Shown here in pieces: positions 14,856-28,100 of a stretch of DNA of 64,000 nt. The DNA lies in NCBI GenBank assembly GCA_035048495.1, contig CM068547.1, positions 21,521,913-21,585,912 of the forward strand, read 5' to 3'. Position numbers and translations under genes: made by a program. Numbering within the stretch: the stretch's first letter is position 1; every line of letters begins with the position of its first letter. The stretch comes from Euptelea pleiosperma (Eukaryota > Streptophyta > Magnoliopsida > Ranunculales > Eupteleaceae). The notes under the pieces are model-generated. The model was given only the letters and a program-made list of their open reading frames with translations, was not told the origin of the DNA and did no database searches.

Positions 14856-16221
14856 CCATCACCCCAATGGAGAGTATGACTGGCAATACTCGCAATCCCA
14901 GTACCCGTCATATCCACAGAATGACTATTCTGATCAACAGTGGGCCCCTCAGGATTTTCAGAGTCAGCAACTAGTCCCCGACTCCACTTTGCCTTACAAC
15001 TTTCATACCCAGTCGGACTACAATCAAGAGTTGGCACCTCAGCTCCCCTTAGCTGAACCACCTCCGTTGGCTACTAAACCCGGTCTAGAGGACCTTCTCT
15101 CTCAGTACATTGCCCAGCAACAATAGTTTTTCCAAGGTCTCGAGCACCAACAAAAGCAATCTATGGAAAGCTTCGAGCAACGTCTTATTCAATTAGAAAA
15201 TGAGAGAGAGGAAGTCAACTTCACTAGCCCACCAGTAGCTTATCCTGAGGAGAATGATATGGCCACTGTCTATAATGAGGAGTCGCACAATTGGACCAAG
15301 TACCAGAATTGCCAGGATGAAATTGAAATTGTACCCACCCCTAGATCGAGCCAGACTATTGAGGAACCAGTGTATCCTTATACGGTGCCTTTAAAAGCAC
15401 CACATCCTGAACCTACCTCAAAGTAACCTATTTCTCACTCTCCCACTGCTGCTTCTAACCTGGACCCTGAAGATGATCATCATGACACTGAGTTTTGTCT
15501 CGATCATAGGATCCCTACTGTCATAGATCTACCGTTCCTCCCCACCTCCCTTGGATTGTGCAACAATTGTGATGAACCCGAGTCTCAATCTTTGGTGCCC
15601 TTAACAGCACCAACTTCTAGACCAAGCCCAGAGAAACCCAGTTCCATCTCTATCTCTGATAATTCTTCCTCTGCCCTGGAAGCAGCCATTCCCACTGATG
15701 AGCCGTGTCTAGAACATGGGACTCCCACTGTCCTGAACCTATCGGTCCCCACCGAGGACGAACATATTGAGTGCAGAGATTGGAACATCCCTATCGCATT
15801 AGGAAACATCGAGGAAGAGGTCAACAGTTTTCACCCGTCACCCTACGTCGATGTTGTCGATGAATCGTATGTCATGGCGAGTCTAATTCAGGACTCTCAC
15901 AAGGCTAAATTATCCAAGTGTCAAGAACACTTTGAGTTTGACTTCATCTCGGAGTCCAACAATTCTGGTATTACTGATCTGCAGGAGTCTGCTCCATTCA
16001 GATACATTCCCGCAAAACTCACTGAGTTTGCGGCTCTGCTAACCATGCTCAGAGAACCCACTCCTACTCCTGTCCTCTCAATTTTTACTGAGAAGTTTCA
16101 ATCCCTCCCTACTCAACTACACACTTTTGTAGGGCTACTCAGAGAACTTACTGTCCTTCTCTCAGTCTACACTGAGAAAGACCTGTTCTACACAGGTATA
16201 CCTAGACAAGGGATAGGATAA
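14848..16221 (+). pseudogene. Degraded gag-like reading frame of the LTR element
   Basis: One reading frame stays open from 14848 to 16221 except for stops at 15124 (TAG) and 15424 (TAA), so it looks like a single ancestral protein with two nonsense changes. The first part is Gln/Tyr/Pro-rich. Around the first stop is a helical, probably coiled-coil stretch ('LEDLLSQYIAQQQ', then 'QSMESFEQRLIQLENE') resembling the C-terminal linker of plant Ty3/gypsy Gag proteins of the Tat/Athila kind. Beyond the second stop comes an acidic, Pro/Ser/Thr-rich region with no known domain. No CCHC zinc knuckle or protease motif is present. Gag origin is inferred from position and the coiled-coil segment; the C-terminal half is unrecognised. 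Confidence 0.6.
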
Positions 16222-18173
16222 CTATTTCCGTTCCACCTTAGTTGTCAGGAAGACTGCAGATTCACTCAGTCTCCATGAGTTTTAACCTGGTTGGGGGTAC
16301 TTGATATACCCCCGTCATGTTTGGCTGAAGACGTAAAACTTAGCGCTTTCGGAAAGGCAATTCCGGTATTCCTAGAGTACATGAATCTCATGCATTTGTG
16401 ATTATTGTTATATCTTTGGCAATGCAGGTACATTTATTCTTCCGATCATCAGGTATCACACATTGTCGAGTTTCTGCCGACTTGGTAACATCCTTCCTGA
16501 TCCTTTGCATCATTATCACCGATTTTTCATCATTTTATGTCCCGGTCATGAGCACCGAGGACGGTGCTGTATTTTGGTTGGGGGTGGGTATTTACCAAAA
16601 CTCATGTCTTCATTTTGATAAAAAAAAAAAAAAATCTTATTTTTCGGGTGATTTCTGATGTTCTCCAAAAGTTTTCTAGAATTTCAAAAATGTGTCAAAT
16701 ACCCTGACTTTGATTAGCTAAAAACCTTCGTTAAGTCAGTATTGAGGATGTCAATTTTTGTTTAAAGTTGGCGTTGAGTCAAGTCAAGTGTGACTACAGC
16801 AAGTTTGAAAACTTAGAAAAACTCAGATTCGGCACAATTGTACACTATCAACATCAGGAGTCATCCTAAGTTTGGAAATTCTAGAGATCCTGCGAGAATA
16901 ATTGTGGAGACCTGACCTAGTGAGCTTTCGAGCCTTTATTCATGTCAGAGAGTTATACAATAATCTGAGTCACCAGATGACTTAATATTCTTCATGCCAC
17001 AATATTCGTTGAGAGATCTCATTATCTTTTGCTTCAATCATAAAACTCAGAACGACATCAACATTGGATTACTTCGACAGAACCTATTCTGTATCCAGTC
17101 AAGACAGTATACATGATAGTGCAAACCCTAGAAAATAATTTAGGCCATTTCTCTGAACCATTCAGCCTTTTTACTCACCTGAATTATACTTCACTAGAAA
17201 CCCCTTGAGCCATTCTATAAAAGCCTTTTCTTTGTAAACACATCAACCTAAAATCCAGTCCAGCTACGAAGCATGACTGTCTACCCTTATTTTGAGATGG
17301 ACAAAAGAATACCTGATATGGGTGTACCGTGAAAAGAAAAGTAAAGAAGAAGAATCAAAAGGAAAAGAAAGTGGTTCATGCTGAAGACAAAATATGGAAA
17401 GAAAGTATGAAAAAGAGCTGAAAAGAAATTGAGCAGTCTCAGAAATATCAAGAAAAAGAGAAAAATACGAAAAAAGGAAAAAGAACCAGATAATGGTGTT
17501 ACGCCGCAGGAAAAATGCAAGAAAATGGCAATATCCTCTCAAGATCTTTGAAATCCTGTATCCCTTTATCTCTCTACACCTGACCTAAGCCTCATTACAA
17601 CCCAGGAAAGTCCTACTTGATTCTAGGATAGTACGATCATAAAATGTGGAGATTGGAGAAAGAGAAGCTATAGAGTTTGATCTGACGTTCCCGAGTGAAG
17701 TGGTATTCCAATCATGAGATCTTCTTCTGTTAAAGATGTCATTCATTCAAATAAAACATATGTGAGATCTTTTGCCTCTTTATATTAAATACATCTCCTC
17801 ACATATAAATTGAGAGAAAAGAAGAAAACCCTTCTTGTGTGATTCTATTCTGAGTGCTAAACATGTGAGATTTGAGGTCGAGGCATAAAAAATTAGAGGT
17901 GATCTAGAAATCTTTACAGTCGGATGATGAGAATGTTGAGCACACACACACGCAGAGTCTGACTATTCTGGGTCATGATTATCAGTCTGTAGTCTTGCCA
18001 AAACTTTCCAACTCTTCGCTAGCATGTAACTATTTTTGCATCCATTCAATGATTTGACGAACGGTGTTTTCCCGGAGCTAATATGAAAAAGTGTGCAGCA
18101 TGTGCAGAGCCCTTTTAAGCTCATTTATTTCGCACTAATTGCCAAGGATTGGCAATATACTGGTTGGGGGTTG
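16222..18173 (+). other. Non-coding 3' internal region of the LTR element
   Basis: About 2 kb between the gag-like frame and the 3' LTR. No protein domain is visible in any frame. The string 'ggttggggg' occurs three times: near 16289, near 16577 and at 18162, the last directly before the LTR. The earlier two may be relic polypurine tracts. A-rich and AG-rich runs occur at 17330-17500. Confidence 0.6.
18161..18173 (+). other. Probable polypurine tract
   Basis: 'tggttgggggttg' abuts the TG of the 3' LTR at 18174, the expected site of the plus-strand primer in an LTR retrotransposon. Confidence 0.65.
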
Positions 18174-20666
18174 TGATATTCGCTCAAAAGTACTTATTTT
18201 AAGCAATTATCCTTTTAGCGTTATTGCATTCTCCTACGTAAAATACTCTATTTACCTACTTTTCTACGTAAGAGTCTCTTGTGTTGCGTAGAACACACTT
18301 TTCTAGACGAAATGGTATATTTGCATGCATTAAACACATTTTCGGAAGTCTAGACATATAGTCATTCTGATAGAGTCTCATTACGCGCTTCTTCTGTCGC
18401 AGGAAACCCCGATGGGATAATTCTCGAGACTTGCGAGCCCACATCGATCAGGAAAGCCCATTATGAAAGCTTAAAGAGCCCACATGCTATGACTAGAAGA
18501 TATTGGCCAAATATGAGCTGAATAAGAGGACCAAAAAGCCGACCCAAAGAACGGAGAGAGTAGGAGAGCCAATGACCAAGAGACGGACCAAAGCGTTTAA
18601 AGCCACATGAGTCAGCAAAGAATGATAGTCTACTCTACTGGAGAAGCGTGAGGATGGTCACAGTGAAGACCAGGGTTCCAGACCCTCTGCCAATACTTTT
18701 ATTTCCATTTTCTGATATTTTCTCTCTCATCTCTCCTTATTCTCTCTCTCTTCATCTCTCGGTCCTCGAATCTACTGAGCTAACCCCAGAACTCCTGTCC
18801 ATCGGCTCTATCTCATCTCCCTTAGCTTTCTGACCGTTGGATCTTTAATCGGACCATTGGATCTCTCTAGATCCGTCGATCTACCAATCTGGGTCCCAAT
18901 CAAGTCACCATCCATCCGATCGCCATCAGACTGTCTGTCACATCATCTTGTGAGACGATGGACATCATCAATCCATGTGGGCCAGTAGCCGGGCCCATCA
19001 TCATCGACCCGATGTCCGACCAGTTAGTGGACCCCGTGAATTTCCAAATAATTTTAATTAAATTTTAAAAAATGGGGGGTCCACTAAATGGGGACATTCC
19101 CCAAAGAAAAGTAGAGTTTTACTTAAAAAAAAAAAAAAAATTATTTTTCTTATTTTTTTATTTTCAAAAATCCCCTATTTCCATTAAAGGAAATAGGGAA
19201 GCTTTAAAAGGGGAGAAGAGAGGGTTCGAAACCCTAATCTCCAAACCCCTCTCCTCCTCTCTTTCCCTCCACATCATTCCTCCTTCTTCCTCCTCCTTCT
19301 TCTCCTCTTTTCTTCTTTTTATTCTCTTTCTTCATCGTCTTCTTCTCCTTACTTTCGTCGCCGGAGTTGCAGAACTCCGGCGGATTGCAACCAGCTCCAT
19401 CCACCTCTTCTCTCCTCCGCCTGTGTGCAGCGCAGCACCACCTCTGGGCAGCAATGTCTCCTTGCAGCAACCAGCATCCTTGCTGATTCATTTTCTCCAC
19501 GCTCCGGCCAACAATCTTTGGAACACCGACCAGTTGATGCTCTCACACCGCCTTCTCCTTTGCAGATCTTCAAACGGTAAGTTCTTTCTCTTCTTCTTCT
19601 TCTTCCTCTCCTCCTTCTCTTCTTTTTCTTCTTCTTCTTCTTCTTCTTCTTCTTCTTGTCCCTTACCGGAGTTGTAGATCTGCAACTCCAGTCGGTTGTC
19701 TAGACTGTTGCTGTCTTCACAGGTAGAAACGTCTACAACTCCGGCAGCCTCTCTTGTCATCGATCTCCTCCGCAAGCTCCTATCACCTAGTCTCCACCAT
19801 ACCCTCTATCACTTATCCTTCTCAGAGGTTGCTGGAGTTGCAACCTGCAACTCCGGTGACCTCCATTGAAGCCTGCGAAACCTGCTGCTCCACAGCCTTG
19901 TGCAAGCACCCCTTGCTGGTGCGCACCTGTACCCCTCCTTGCAGCCTGCAAACTCCGACAGGTTCAATCTGCAAGCCTCAACTACGCACCACCGAAAGCA
20001 ATCCACGTTGATGCCCTTCCCTTTGGCAGCAACGTCCTCACTCTCCTCCATTGGAGCACGCCCAGTGTCGTTCCAAGACGTGCTGCCCACATCCCAGCCA
20101 CCGTCCTCCATTATATCCGGCGAGCGACTTGGCTGCTCCTCCAGCCCGACTCCTTCTCAAAAGTCCACCACTTCATCAAGAAAGCACCACCATCTCCCAA
20201 GTGCACCACGAACCACGGCCAAAGTTTGACTCATGGCCGAACAACAAGCATTCTTCATCATGGCCCGATTAATTCTCGATAAGTACAAGAAGGTGAGCTC
20301 TTTCTCTCTCTTTCTCTCTCATGTTCTCTTTCTTATTATCTCTTTCTCTCTCTAGATCTCTCTTTCTCTCTCTAGGCCTATTTTCTCTTAAAGCTTTTTA
20401 GTTTAGTTATTTTTATTTGATTTTCATTGTAAGAGACAAGTTCAGTTAAATAAATATGCTTTAATTATGATTGTGTTACATTATCTGCAATTTCCCCGTC
20501 ATTTTATGTCTCTCTTTGCGCTAATTAACCCCGAGTGCGGATCGACATCTGACACAAATCCCTACACAATATCCAATATTTTGCAGGATTAAAACTCGGA
20601 TCAAATTACAAATCTTGTTGATTCTAGGGTTTCTGTAACCAACGACGCGGAAAGACCCTACTTTCA
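18174..20666 (+). repeat. 3' LTR, complete (2493 bp)
   Basis: Runs from TGATATTCGC to CTACTTTCA with satellite directly after. Contains a tRNA-like/B-box segment ('gaccagggttccagaccc', ~18670), palindromes at 19371-19390 and ~19664-19692, the TATA-like 'ctttaaaagggg' (~19202), CT-rich tracts at ~20300-20380 and the conserved 3' block 'gagtgcggatcgacat' at ~20534. It serves as the complete reference copy for the family in this window. Confidence 0.9.
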
Positions 20667-22302
20667 TTGAGTCAAATTATGAGGTCCTATTCCGAAAAAG
20701 TCACTAGTTATAGGCTTAGTAATGTAACACACAAACTGAGTCCAATTAGAGACATAGACGAAAGAATGGAGCAAACTTGTTCCGACTGTCCCGAATCTAG
20801 TTCCAACACTTCTAATGTGTTGAAATAATTATAATGGACAATATTGAGTCAAATTACGAGGTTCGGGTGAGAAAAAGTCACTAGTTTTCTGCTCAGGAAT
20901 GTAACACACAAACTGAGTCCGATTAGAGACATTGACGCACGAATAGACCAAACTTGTTCGGGCTATCCTGAATCATGTTCCAACACTTTAAATGTGTTTA
21001 AACAATTGTAATGGAAGAGATTGAGTCAAATTATGAGGTTCGAGTGCGAAAAAGTCACTAGTTTTATGATCAGGAATGTAACACACAACCTGAGTCCAAT
21101 TAGAGACATTGACGCACGAATAGAGTAAACTTGTTCTAACTGTCCCGAATCTAGTTCCAACACTTCAAATGTGTTGAAACAATTATAATGGAAAATATTG
21201 AGTCAAATTACGAGGTTCGGGTGCGAAAAAGTCACTAGTTATAGGCTCAGGAATGTAACACACAAACTGAGTCCAATTAGAGACATTGACGCACGAATAG
21301 ACCAAACTTGTTCGAGCTGTCCTGAATCTTCTTCCAACACTTCAAATGTGTGGAAACAATTGTAATGGAAGAGATTGAGTCAAATTACGAGGTCCTGTTG
21401 CGAAAAATTCCCGAGTTATAGGCTTAGGAATGTAACACAAACTGAATCCATTTAGAGACATTGATGCACGAATGGAGCGAACTTGTTCCGACAGTCCCCA
21501 ATCTGGTTCCAACACTTCAATTGCGTTGAAACAATTGTAATGGAAGAGATCGAGACAAATTACGAGGTGCGGTTGCAAAAAAGTCGCCAGTTATAGTCTT
21601 TGAGATGTAACACACAAACTGAGTCCAATTAGAGACACAGACGCACGAATGGAGCAAACTTGTTCCGACTATCCCGAATCTTATTCCAACACTTTAAATG
21701 TGTTGAAATAATTGTAATAGAAGATATTTAGTCAAATTATGAGGTTCGGGTGCGAAAATGTCACTAGTTATAGGCTCAAGAATGTAACACACAAACTGAG
21801 TGCAATTAGAGACATTGACGCACGAATAGAGCAAACTTCTCCCGACTATCTCGAATCTTGTTCCAACACTTCAAATGTGTGGAAAAAAATGTAATGGAAG
21901 AGATTGAGCCAAATTACGAGGACCAAGTCACGAAAAAGTTACTAGTTATAGGCTCAGGAATGTAACATAGAAACTGAGTCCAATTTGAGACATTGACGCA
22001 CAAATAGAGCAAACTTGTTCCGACCGTCCCAAATCGAGTCCAAACACTTCAAATTTGTTGAAATAATTATAATGGAAGAGATTGAGTCAAATTACGAGGT
22101 CCTGTTGCGAAAAAGTCACTAGTTATAGGCTTAGGAATGTAACACACAAACTGAGTCCAATTAGGGACACGGATGCACGAATGGAGCAAACTTGTTCAGA
22201 CTGTCCCGAATCTAGTTCCAATACTTCAAATGTGTTTAAACAATTATAATGGACAATATTGAGTCAAATTACGAGGTTCGGGTGTGAAAAAGTCACTAGT
22301 TA
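20667..22302 (-). repeat. Inverted satellite, second block
   Basis: Continuation of the inverted array after the LTR element (about 9 monomers), starting with the duplicated ttgag and continuing 'tcaaattatgaggtcc'. It ends at 'aaaagtcactagtt', followed by unique sequence and then a Helitron. This is the right edge of the satellite locus. Confidence 0.92.
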
Positions 22303-22338
22303 AAACCACGATCTATAGTCACAATAGATCTCTCTGGA

Positions 22339-24397
22339 TCTATTCTACTATATAACGGACGAAGGTCCTTCTTGCGTGCCTCACGCTAAACCCCAAATAT
22401 GCCCAAAATACCCCTCTTTTGTTTATTTTCATTTTCTTAATTTTTTTAGTGGTTCTTCGGTCTTATTGTTGTCAAAGACACGTCAGCCCTGCAACTCTTC
22501 AATGCTCTCTTTTATTACAAAAAATATAAAAAAAATCTTATTCCTAATATTACCCTCAAGTTCATTAAATTAACAAGCATTGCTTCTTTCAGGTGTAGAA
22601 ATTGTTTTAATTAATAAGGGTTCTTTAGTCATTCAGTATTTTCACATTCCCACGCAGCTGTTCAAGCAATCATTACTTTTAACGTGGCACTTAAACTATT
22701 CGTTGGAAAAAATTAGATGATAGATGCATTATCGAAGTTGATGATGGACTCACATTGTAAGCTACATGGCACATTATCGGAGGATAGTAACCGTATGGAT
22801 GTCTGACACATCCCTAAATGAACTTATGTAACAAAAATAAGCCTGATTAGTAATTTTTAACCTTTTGATCGTAATTCTTGAAATACACGGTGGATAATAA
22901 TCCATGAAAAGGACTCTAATCCAATGGCTATAAATTACTAATCAAGGTGAATTTTGATACGTAGATCTAACTATGGATGGTAAAAATATCTATACGTGAG
23001 TGGTATCTAAAAGTGTTCCACATGGATCATATGATCCATCATCAACTTGGATGTTTTAAAAATAAAAACAAAACCAAAAGCTACCCGTGCATACTTCATT
23101 ATTAAAATAGTAATGATCACATGGTTCAAGAGCCATGGATATCATGTTGTATATATAGTGCTGTCATTTTGTCACTAGCCAAATAATACTCAAAATCTAC
23201 GGTTAAAAACAAACAATGAAAAAGACTCTAATCCAATGGACAAAAATAACTAATCAAGATGAATTTTCATATGTAGATCCCCCTAGGGATGGGCAAAATG
23301 TCTATACGGTCATCGATCTCTAAGGTGCTACCATGTGTAAGGTGCACGTGCATCGCACATGGCGATCACCTAATAAGATTAACCGAGATGTTTTCCTCCG
23401 GTGTGTTGTTATACTAGAAAGACCTCAATTTCCTTAGTTCACTTACCCAAAAATCAAGAAAGAAGACTTCTTAATTTTTTGCCGAGATCTTTGTTGTTTT
23501 ATCTAATAGTGCATCTTGCCAAATCTGCATCTTCTCCCCTTCCAATTTCACCCAATCAAAATTCAACTTCTCTTCACAGCACCCAAGACTCAGTTCTTTG
23601 GTCAGATCACCCTTATTTTTGCTGCTTTAAAACCCTTATTTTTGCTGCTTTGAAGCACCCTGCTCCAATCGAAAGCAAATCATATCAATTGAAAACACCT
23701 TAAACTTTAGGTCCCTCCCTCTTCCCACTTATTTCTTTTTTTTTTATGTGAGATACATGGCTACTCCTATTGAAGTTGTTATCAGGTATGATGACACGAG
23801 GTATTGCATGCTCAAGTGGGAGGGGGATACAGAGAACAAGTATTTTTGCTTCCCTTTCACAATGATACTAAGGAAATTTCAGTTCTATCATCTCACCATT
23901 AAATCATGAAATCTTGAGACAATGCATCAAGCTCAACTCCTTTGAGGGCTTAATAGCCGTGTCCAATAGCAACATGTAAGCTTCTGCGAAATTTGAGACT
24001 TTCACTGAAAAGAAATTGAACATAATCTTTATCAAAAAAATTTGTGACTTTCACTATTGAGAAATGCCCTACCAAGAGATTCTTAAGAGGAAGGAAAAAA
24101 TGAACATACTACATCATATGGACCCCCCTTACGATCTGGACAACATACAAATTTGATAGATCTGTTGTTAAAGAAAAAGTTGATATTAGATGGATAGTCA
24201 GATGATCAGCAAAGATTCATTGCAACCATGGCCCCAACGTTGCGCAAAACTTCTATACTTCTATACTAAAGCTAACATATAGAAAACGATGTTCTCTCTT
24301 CCACGTATATGTGACTTTCACATTATTTTACAATAACTTTTAATTTTTAATTTTCATTTTTCTTCGCCCGTGCTAAAGCACATGCCATAATTACTAG
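22339..24397 (+). mobile_element. Non-autonomous Helitron (2.06 kb)
   Basis: The 5' end is A|TCTATTCTACTATATAACGG. The 3' end is a short hairpin (gtgct-aa-agcac, ~24370-24381) followed by 'atgccataattaCTAG|T'. Insertion between A and T with no target duplication, 5' TC, 3' CTAG and a subterminal hairpin are the standard Helitron hallmarks. No Rep or helicase protein is encoded. Inside are foldback-MITE-like pieces (~22720-23060 and ~23200-23330) and a short open frame at 23757. A second tail-like hairpin ('cacgtgcatcgcacatgg', ~23350) may be the remnant of an internal or older Helitron end. Confidence 0.85.
23757..23909 (+). CDS. Small open frame inside the Helitron, possibly a captured gene start
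   Basis: A 50-codon frame starting ATGGCTACTCC and reading MATPIEVVIRYDDTRYC, then ending at TGA. It follows a pyrimidine-rich, leader-like stretch. I do not recognise the protein; a start of this form is loosely like the N-terminal region of MULE-type transposases. Helitrons often pick up gene fragments, so a captured first exon is possible, but chance is not excluded. Confidence 0.25.
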   Translation: MATPIEVVIRYDDTRYCMLKWEGDTENKYFCFPFTMILRKFQFYHLTIKS

Positions 24398-24874
24398 TCT
24401 ATGTACTATTACAGAGGCGTGGGTGGCATGAGAGATAATCAGCGTGGCAAAAAGATGAAATGTTACCAATATCATAGTGAAGTGATAATAGGAGGCATCA
24501 TAGACTTTCAGCAATTACTACCCGGGGAGTAACTTTGACAAAGATAGTATGGCTCAAATTAGTCATGCCCACCCAACATTTCTAAGCAAGGGCAGTGTTA
24601 CCATCATTCGCTAATCTTCACCTCTAGGTCCAGACCACTGATGATCCTTGCTATTCACACCACAAAAATCTCGAAAACCATCCAATGGTGTGGACCTAGG
24701 GAAGACAATACTATAGTACCTCTTGATGATATTTTCCTACAATCAAAACCTATACACAAATGTAACATTTTCAACTTTAGGTAGAAAGTGATTTCTGGTG
24801 TCACTCATTGGGAGAACGGCACCTGCAATAGCCACCCAATGGGGACTGCCTACTGTAATGTCGTCAAATAATGA
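24398..24874. other. 3' flank of the unknown host gene
   Basis: Non-repetitive sequence between the Helitron end and the stop codon of the minus-strand gene; it probably holds that gene's 3' UTR. No other gene is seen. Confidence 0.5.
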
Positions 24875-25140
24875 TCAGGTCCTGTGGGCCCGATTCATGA
24901 CCACAATCAGGAGGACCACAATTGAGATCATAAGAGAGGATCTTAGTGTGTTGTTGAACATATCTGTGGCTGCTGTCGCAGTCTTCTCCATCTGAGGAGG
25001 CTTAAACACCTCATTAACGAGCTTTGTGATTTTCTCGATCAATTCCTTTGATTTTTCCTTAGTGTTGTCCAAGATCCACCTTAGAATGCTCTTTGCCGCA
25101 TCAGGGCTTTCTTCAGAGCTCCATGGTCTATCATTTTCAT
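24875..25140 (-). CDS. Exon 4 (last) of the unknown host gene
   Basis: Acceptor ...tctatgcag|atgaaaatg. Codes DENDRPWSSEESPDAAKS..., the charged helix and the C-terminal hydrophobic stretch, ending at TGA 24877-24875. Two degraded copies of its 5' part lie upstream in intron 3. Confidence 0.8.
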
Positions 25141-28100
25141 CTGCATAGACTGTGAAATTTCATGTGTCCAAAATTAAATTAAGAGGCGGCATAGTTTAGT
25201 TTCAATTAAGAAAATGAGAGGATGACACTTGAATACAATTTCCAAAACAACCACCACCACAACAACAATAATGAGCACACAGATGGAAAACAATTAGGTA
25301 ATTCTAACTAGCTGTTTTATAGCATCCTACTAGACAAGCAAAAGTGTGACGTGTTTCAATATGGAAGACAATTAGGTAATTCCAACTATCTGTTTTATAG
25401 CATCCTACTAGACAAGCAGAAGTGTGACAGATGTTTCAATAAACAGACTTATGTATGGATCTGATGTCAATGTTTTTGGCCACCCTGCCATATCTAGATG
25501 GTGCTCCTAGACGGTTCAGGCTTTCACACATCAAAAAATTTGACACTTCAAAAACTTTTCCATTAGAACGATTTTTTGATTAACAGACTACATGAATAAT
25601 ACCTAAAATAAGCCACAATCAGTGAATGAACTATAATGTCAAGAGTCTCTATGGTCGATATGAGAAAAAAATTGATCAAATAAGAAACATGATCCCAGTT
25701 TTCCTAATATGAATTTTAATCGATCAAACAATAAATAAATGGAATTTTGTGTTAATACAAATCAACATAACAAGCTTTATAATGCTCTTTGCCGCATCTG
25801 GGCTTTCTTCAGAGCTCCATGGCCTATCATTTTCAGCTTTCATGTATCCAAAAACAAACATAGAGTCTACATAAGTTTAGTTTCATTAATAAAATGAGAG
25901 CTTGATGCTTGAATACAGTGTCTAAAACAACCACCACCACAACAACAAAAATGAGCACACGGATGGAAGACAATTAGGTAATTGTAACCATCTATTTTAT
26001 CGCATCCTACTAGACAAGTATAAGTGTGAGATGTTTCAATAAACAAACTTATGTATGGATGTGATCATTACGGTCAATGTTCTTTGCCACCCTGCCAAAT
26101 CTAGATGGTGCTACTAGACGGTTCAGACTTCCACACATCAAAAAATCATTTCCATTAGAACCATTTTTTGATTAACAGACCACAGGAATAATACCTAAAA
26201 TAAGCCATAATCAGTGAATGCACTATAATGTCAAGAGTCTTTGCGGTCGATATGAGAAAAAAATTGATCAAATAAGAAACATGATCCCCAGTTTTCCTAA
26301 TATGAATTTTAATCAAACAATAAATAAATGAAATTTTGTGTTAATAAAAATCTACATAACTAGCTTTATAATGCTCTTTACCACATAAGGGTTTTCTTCA
26401 GAGCTCCATGGCCTATCATTTTTAGCTGCATAAACTGAAATTTCATGTGTCCAAAAATAAACTGAGGCGGCATAAGTTTAGTTTCATTAAAAAAATGAGA
26501 GGTTGACGCTTGAACACAATTTCCAAAACAACCACCACAACAATAACAATAATGAACACACGGATGGAAGACAATTAGGTAATTCTAACTACCTGGTTTA
26601 TAGCATTCTACTAGACAAGTAAAAGTGTGACAAATGTTTCAATAAAAAGACTTATGTATGAATATGATCATTATGGTCAATTTTTTTGGACACCCTGCCA
26701 TATCTAGACGGTTCAGACTTCCACACATCAAAAAATTTGACACTTCAAAAACTTTTCCATTAGAACGATTTTTTGATTAACAGACCACATGAATAATACA
26801 TAAAATAAGCCATAATCAGTGAATGAACTATAATGTCGAGTCTTGGTGGTCGATATAAGAAAAAAATTGATCAAATAAGAAACATGATCCCAGTTTTCCT
26901 AGTATGAATTTTAATCAAACAAAAAATAAAAGGAATTTTGTGTTATTAAAAATCCACATAACTAGCTTTATAAGGTTTTGTACAAACCTGAGTAGAATGT
27001 GTCCCTAAGCTCCCGCACCACCTCGTTGTTCAAAACAGCATCCCACACAGCTTTATCAGTAGATAAGGAAACAACAACTCTCTACATACAATTAGAATCC
27101 TTAAGAGAGATGCACATTAAAGGAGCTAGTCCTATATAAATACATAAATCTATTTGTGCTTTCTTGTTTAATGTCCTAGTCATGAACAATAAGACACAAA
27201 AATTGAGTTGTGCAGAAGTATGACTATATTAACAGCAAGTTACCAAGCTTCCGAACTACTGCATACAATTACCAAATCCCCAAAAATTTTAAAAATCAAC
27301 CAATTTTATAGGAAAATTATTAGATTTCATTTAAAGGCCTCATCTCGGAGTGTTGGTTACTTAGACCAAAAGGGTAGTATTTGTAAATCTAACATTGCTC
27401 AAGACATTTGTGCGAATTTCTATGGTGATCAAAGGAATTTGAAATTAGAAAGATCTTAGATTCATAAACAACACCCTTTCCGTTCATGATCCACACTGTA
27501 GGTTGTCAGGAAAAAAGACAATAGGTATAGTTTATATCTACTCCGTACCTCTGGTACCAAAGTTATTCCATTATATTCCAAAGTGTATGCTAGCCCTCCA
27601 GATACAATGATATTTTTCTTCCATCCACCACATATACGAACAAGAAAATGCATAATTTTTTCTAACGATTATCTCAAATAGACGGATCTATCAGCATAAA
27701 AGAAATAAAGATTTTCCCAATGAGCATATCAGAATGTGAATCCTTAGCAGTTATGTAATATATGGATATTTACATAGGTAATCTGTTACTATTGATCCTT
27801 CCTCTGTGAAGCATAAGGTCTGTTAATTGAAAGGGTGAAACTATAGATAATTTCAGCTTTAACAAATTATTTGATAGACTCTAGATTACACGCCATCTGA
27901 TAATTAATAAATAATAAGTTGTAGCAGTTTTATACTGTATTAAAAAAGAGTAAAAGATACAAAAGCAAGCAAGATTAGGTCCCACCAGATATCATCTATA
28001 AGGAACAAAGATCAGTACTAGAGGGCACCTGAATAGATGAGTTTGTCTGCAATAAATGGAAAGCATCATAAACTCTTTCAGATCCACGAGATCGCAGCAT

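Larger units (their letters stand above)
12577..20666 (+). mobile_element. LTR retrotransposon without pol (non-autonomous), inserted in the satellite
   Basis: The element starts TGATATTCGC and ends CTACTTTCA, flanked by the 5 bp target-site duplication ttgag at 12572-12576 and 20667-20671, both satellite sequence. It has long LTRs (3' copy 2493 bp) and a 3.3 kb internal region (14856-18173) with one degraded gag-like frame and no recognisable protease, reverse transcriptase or integrase. The 5' LTR lacks its last ~237 bp, and no primer-binding site is visible. Probably a Ty3/gypsy non-autonomous derivative, judging by the gag-like tail and the tract 'tggttggggg' just before the 3' LTR; the superfamily is inferred. 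The two LTRs differ by only a few changes per 100 bases, so insertion was fairly recent. Confidence 0.9.
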
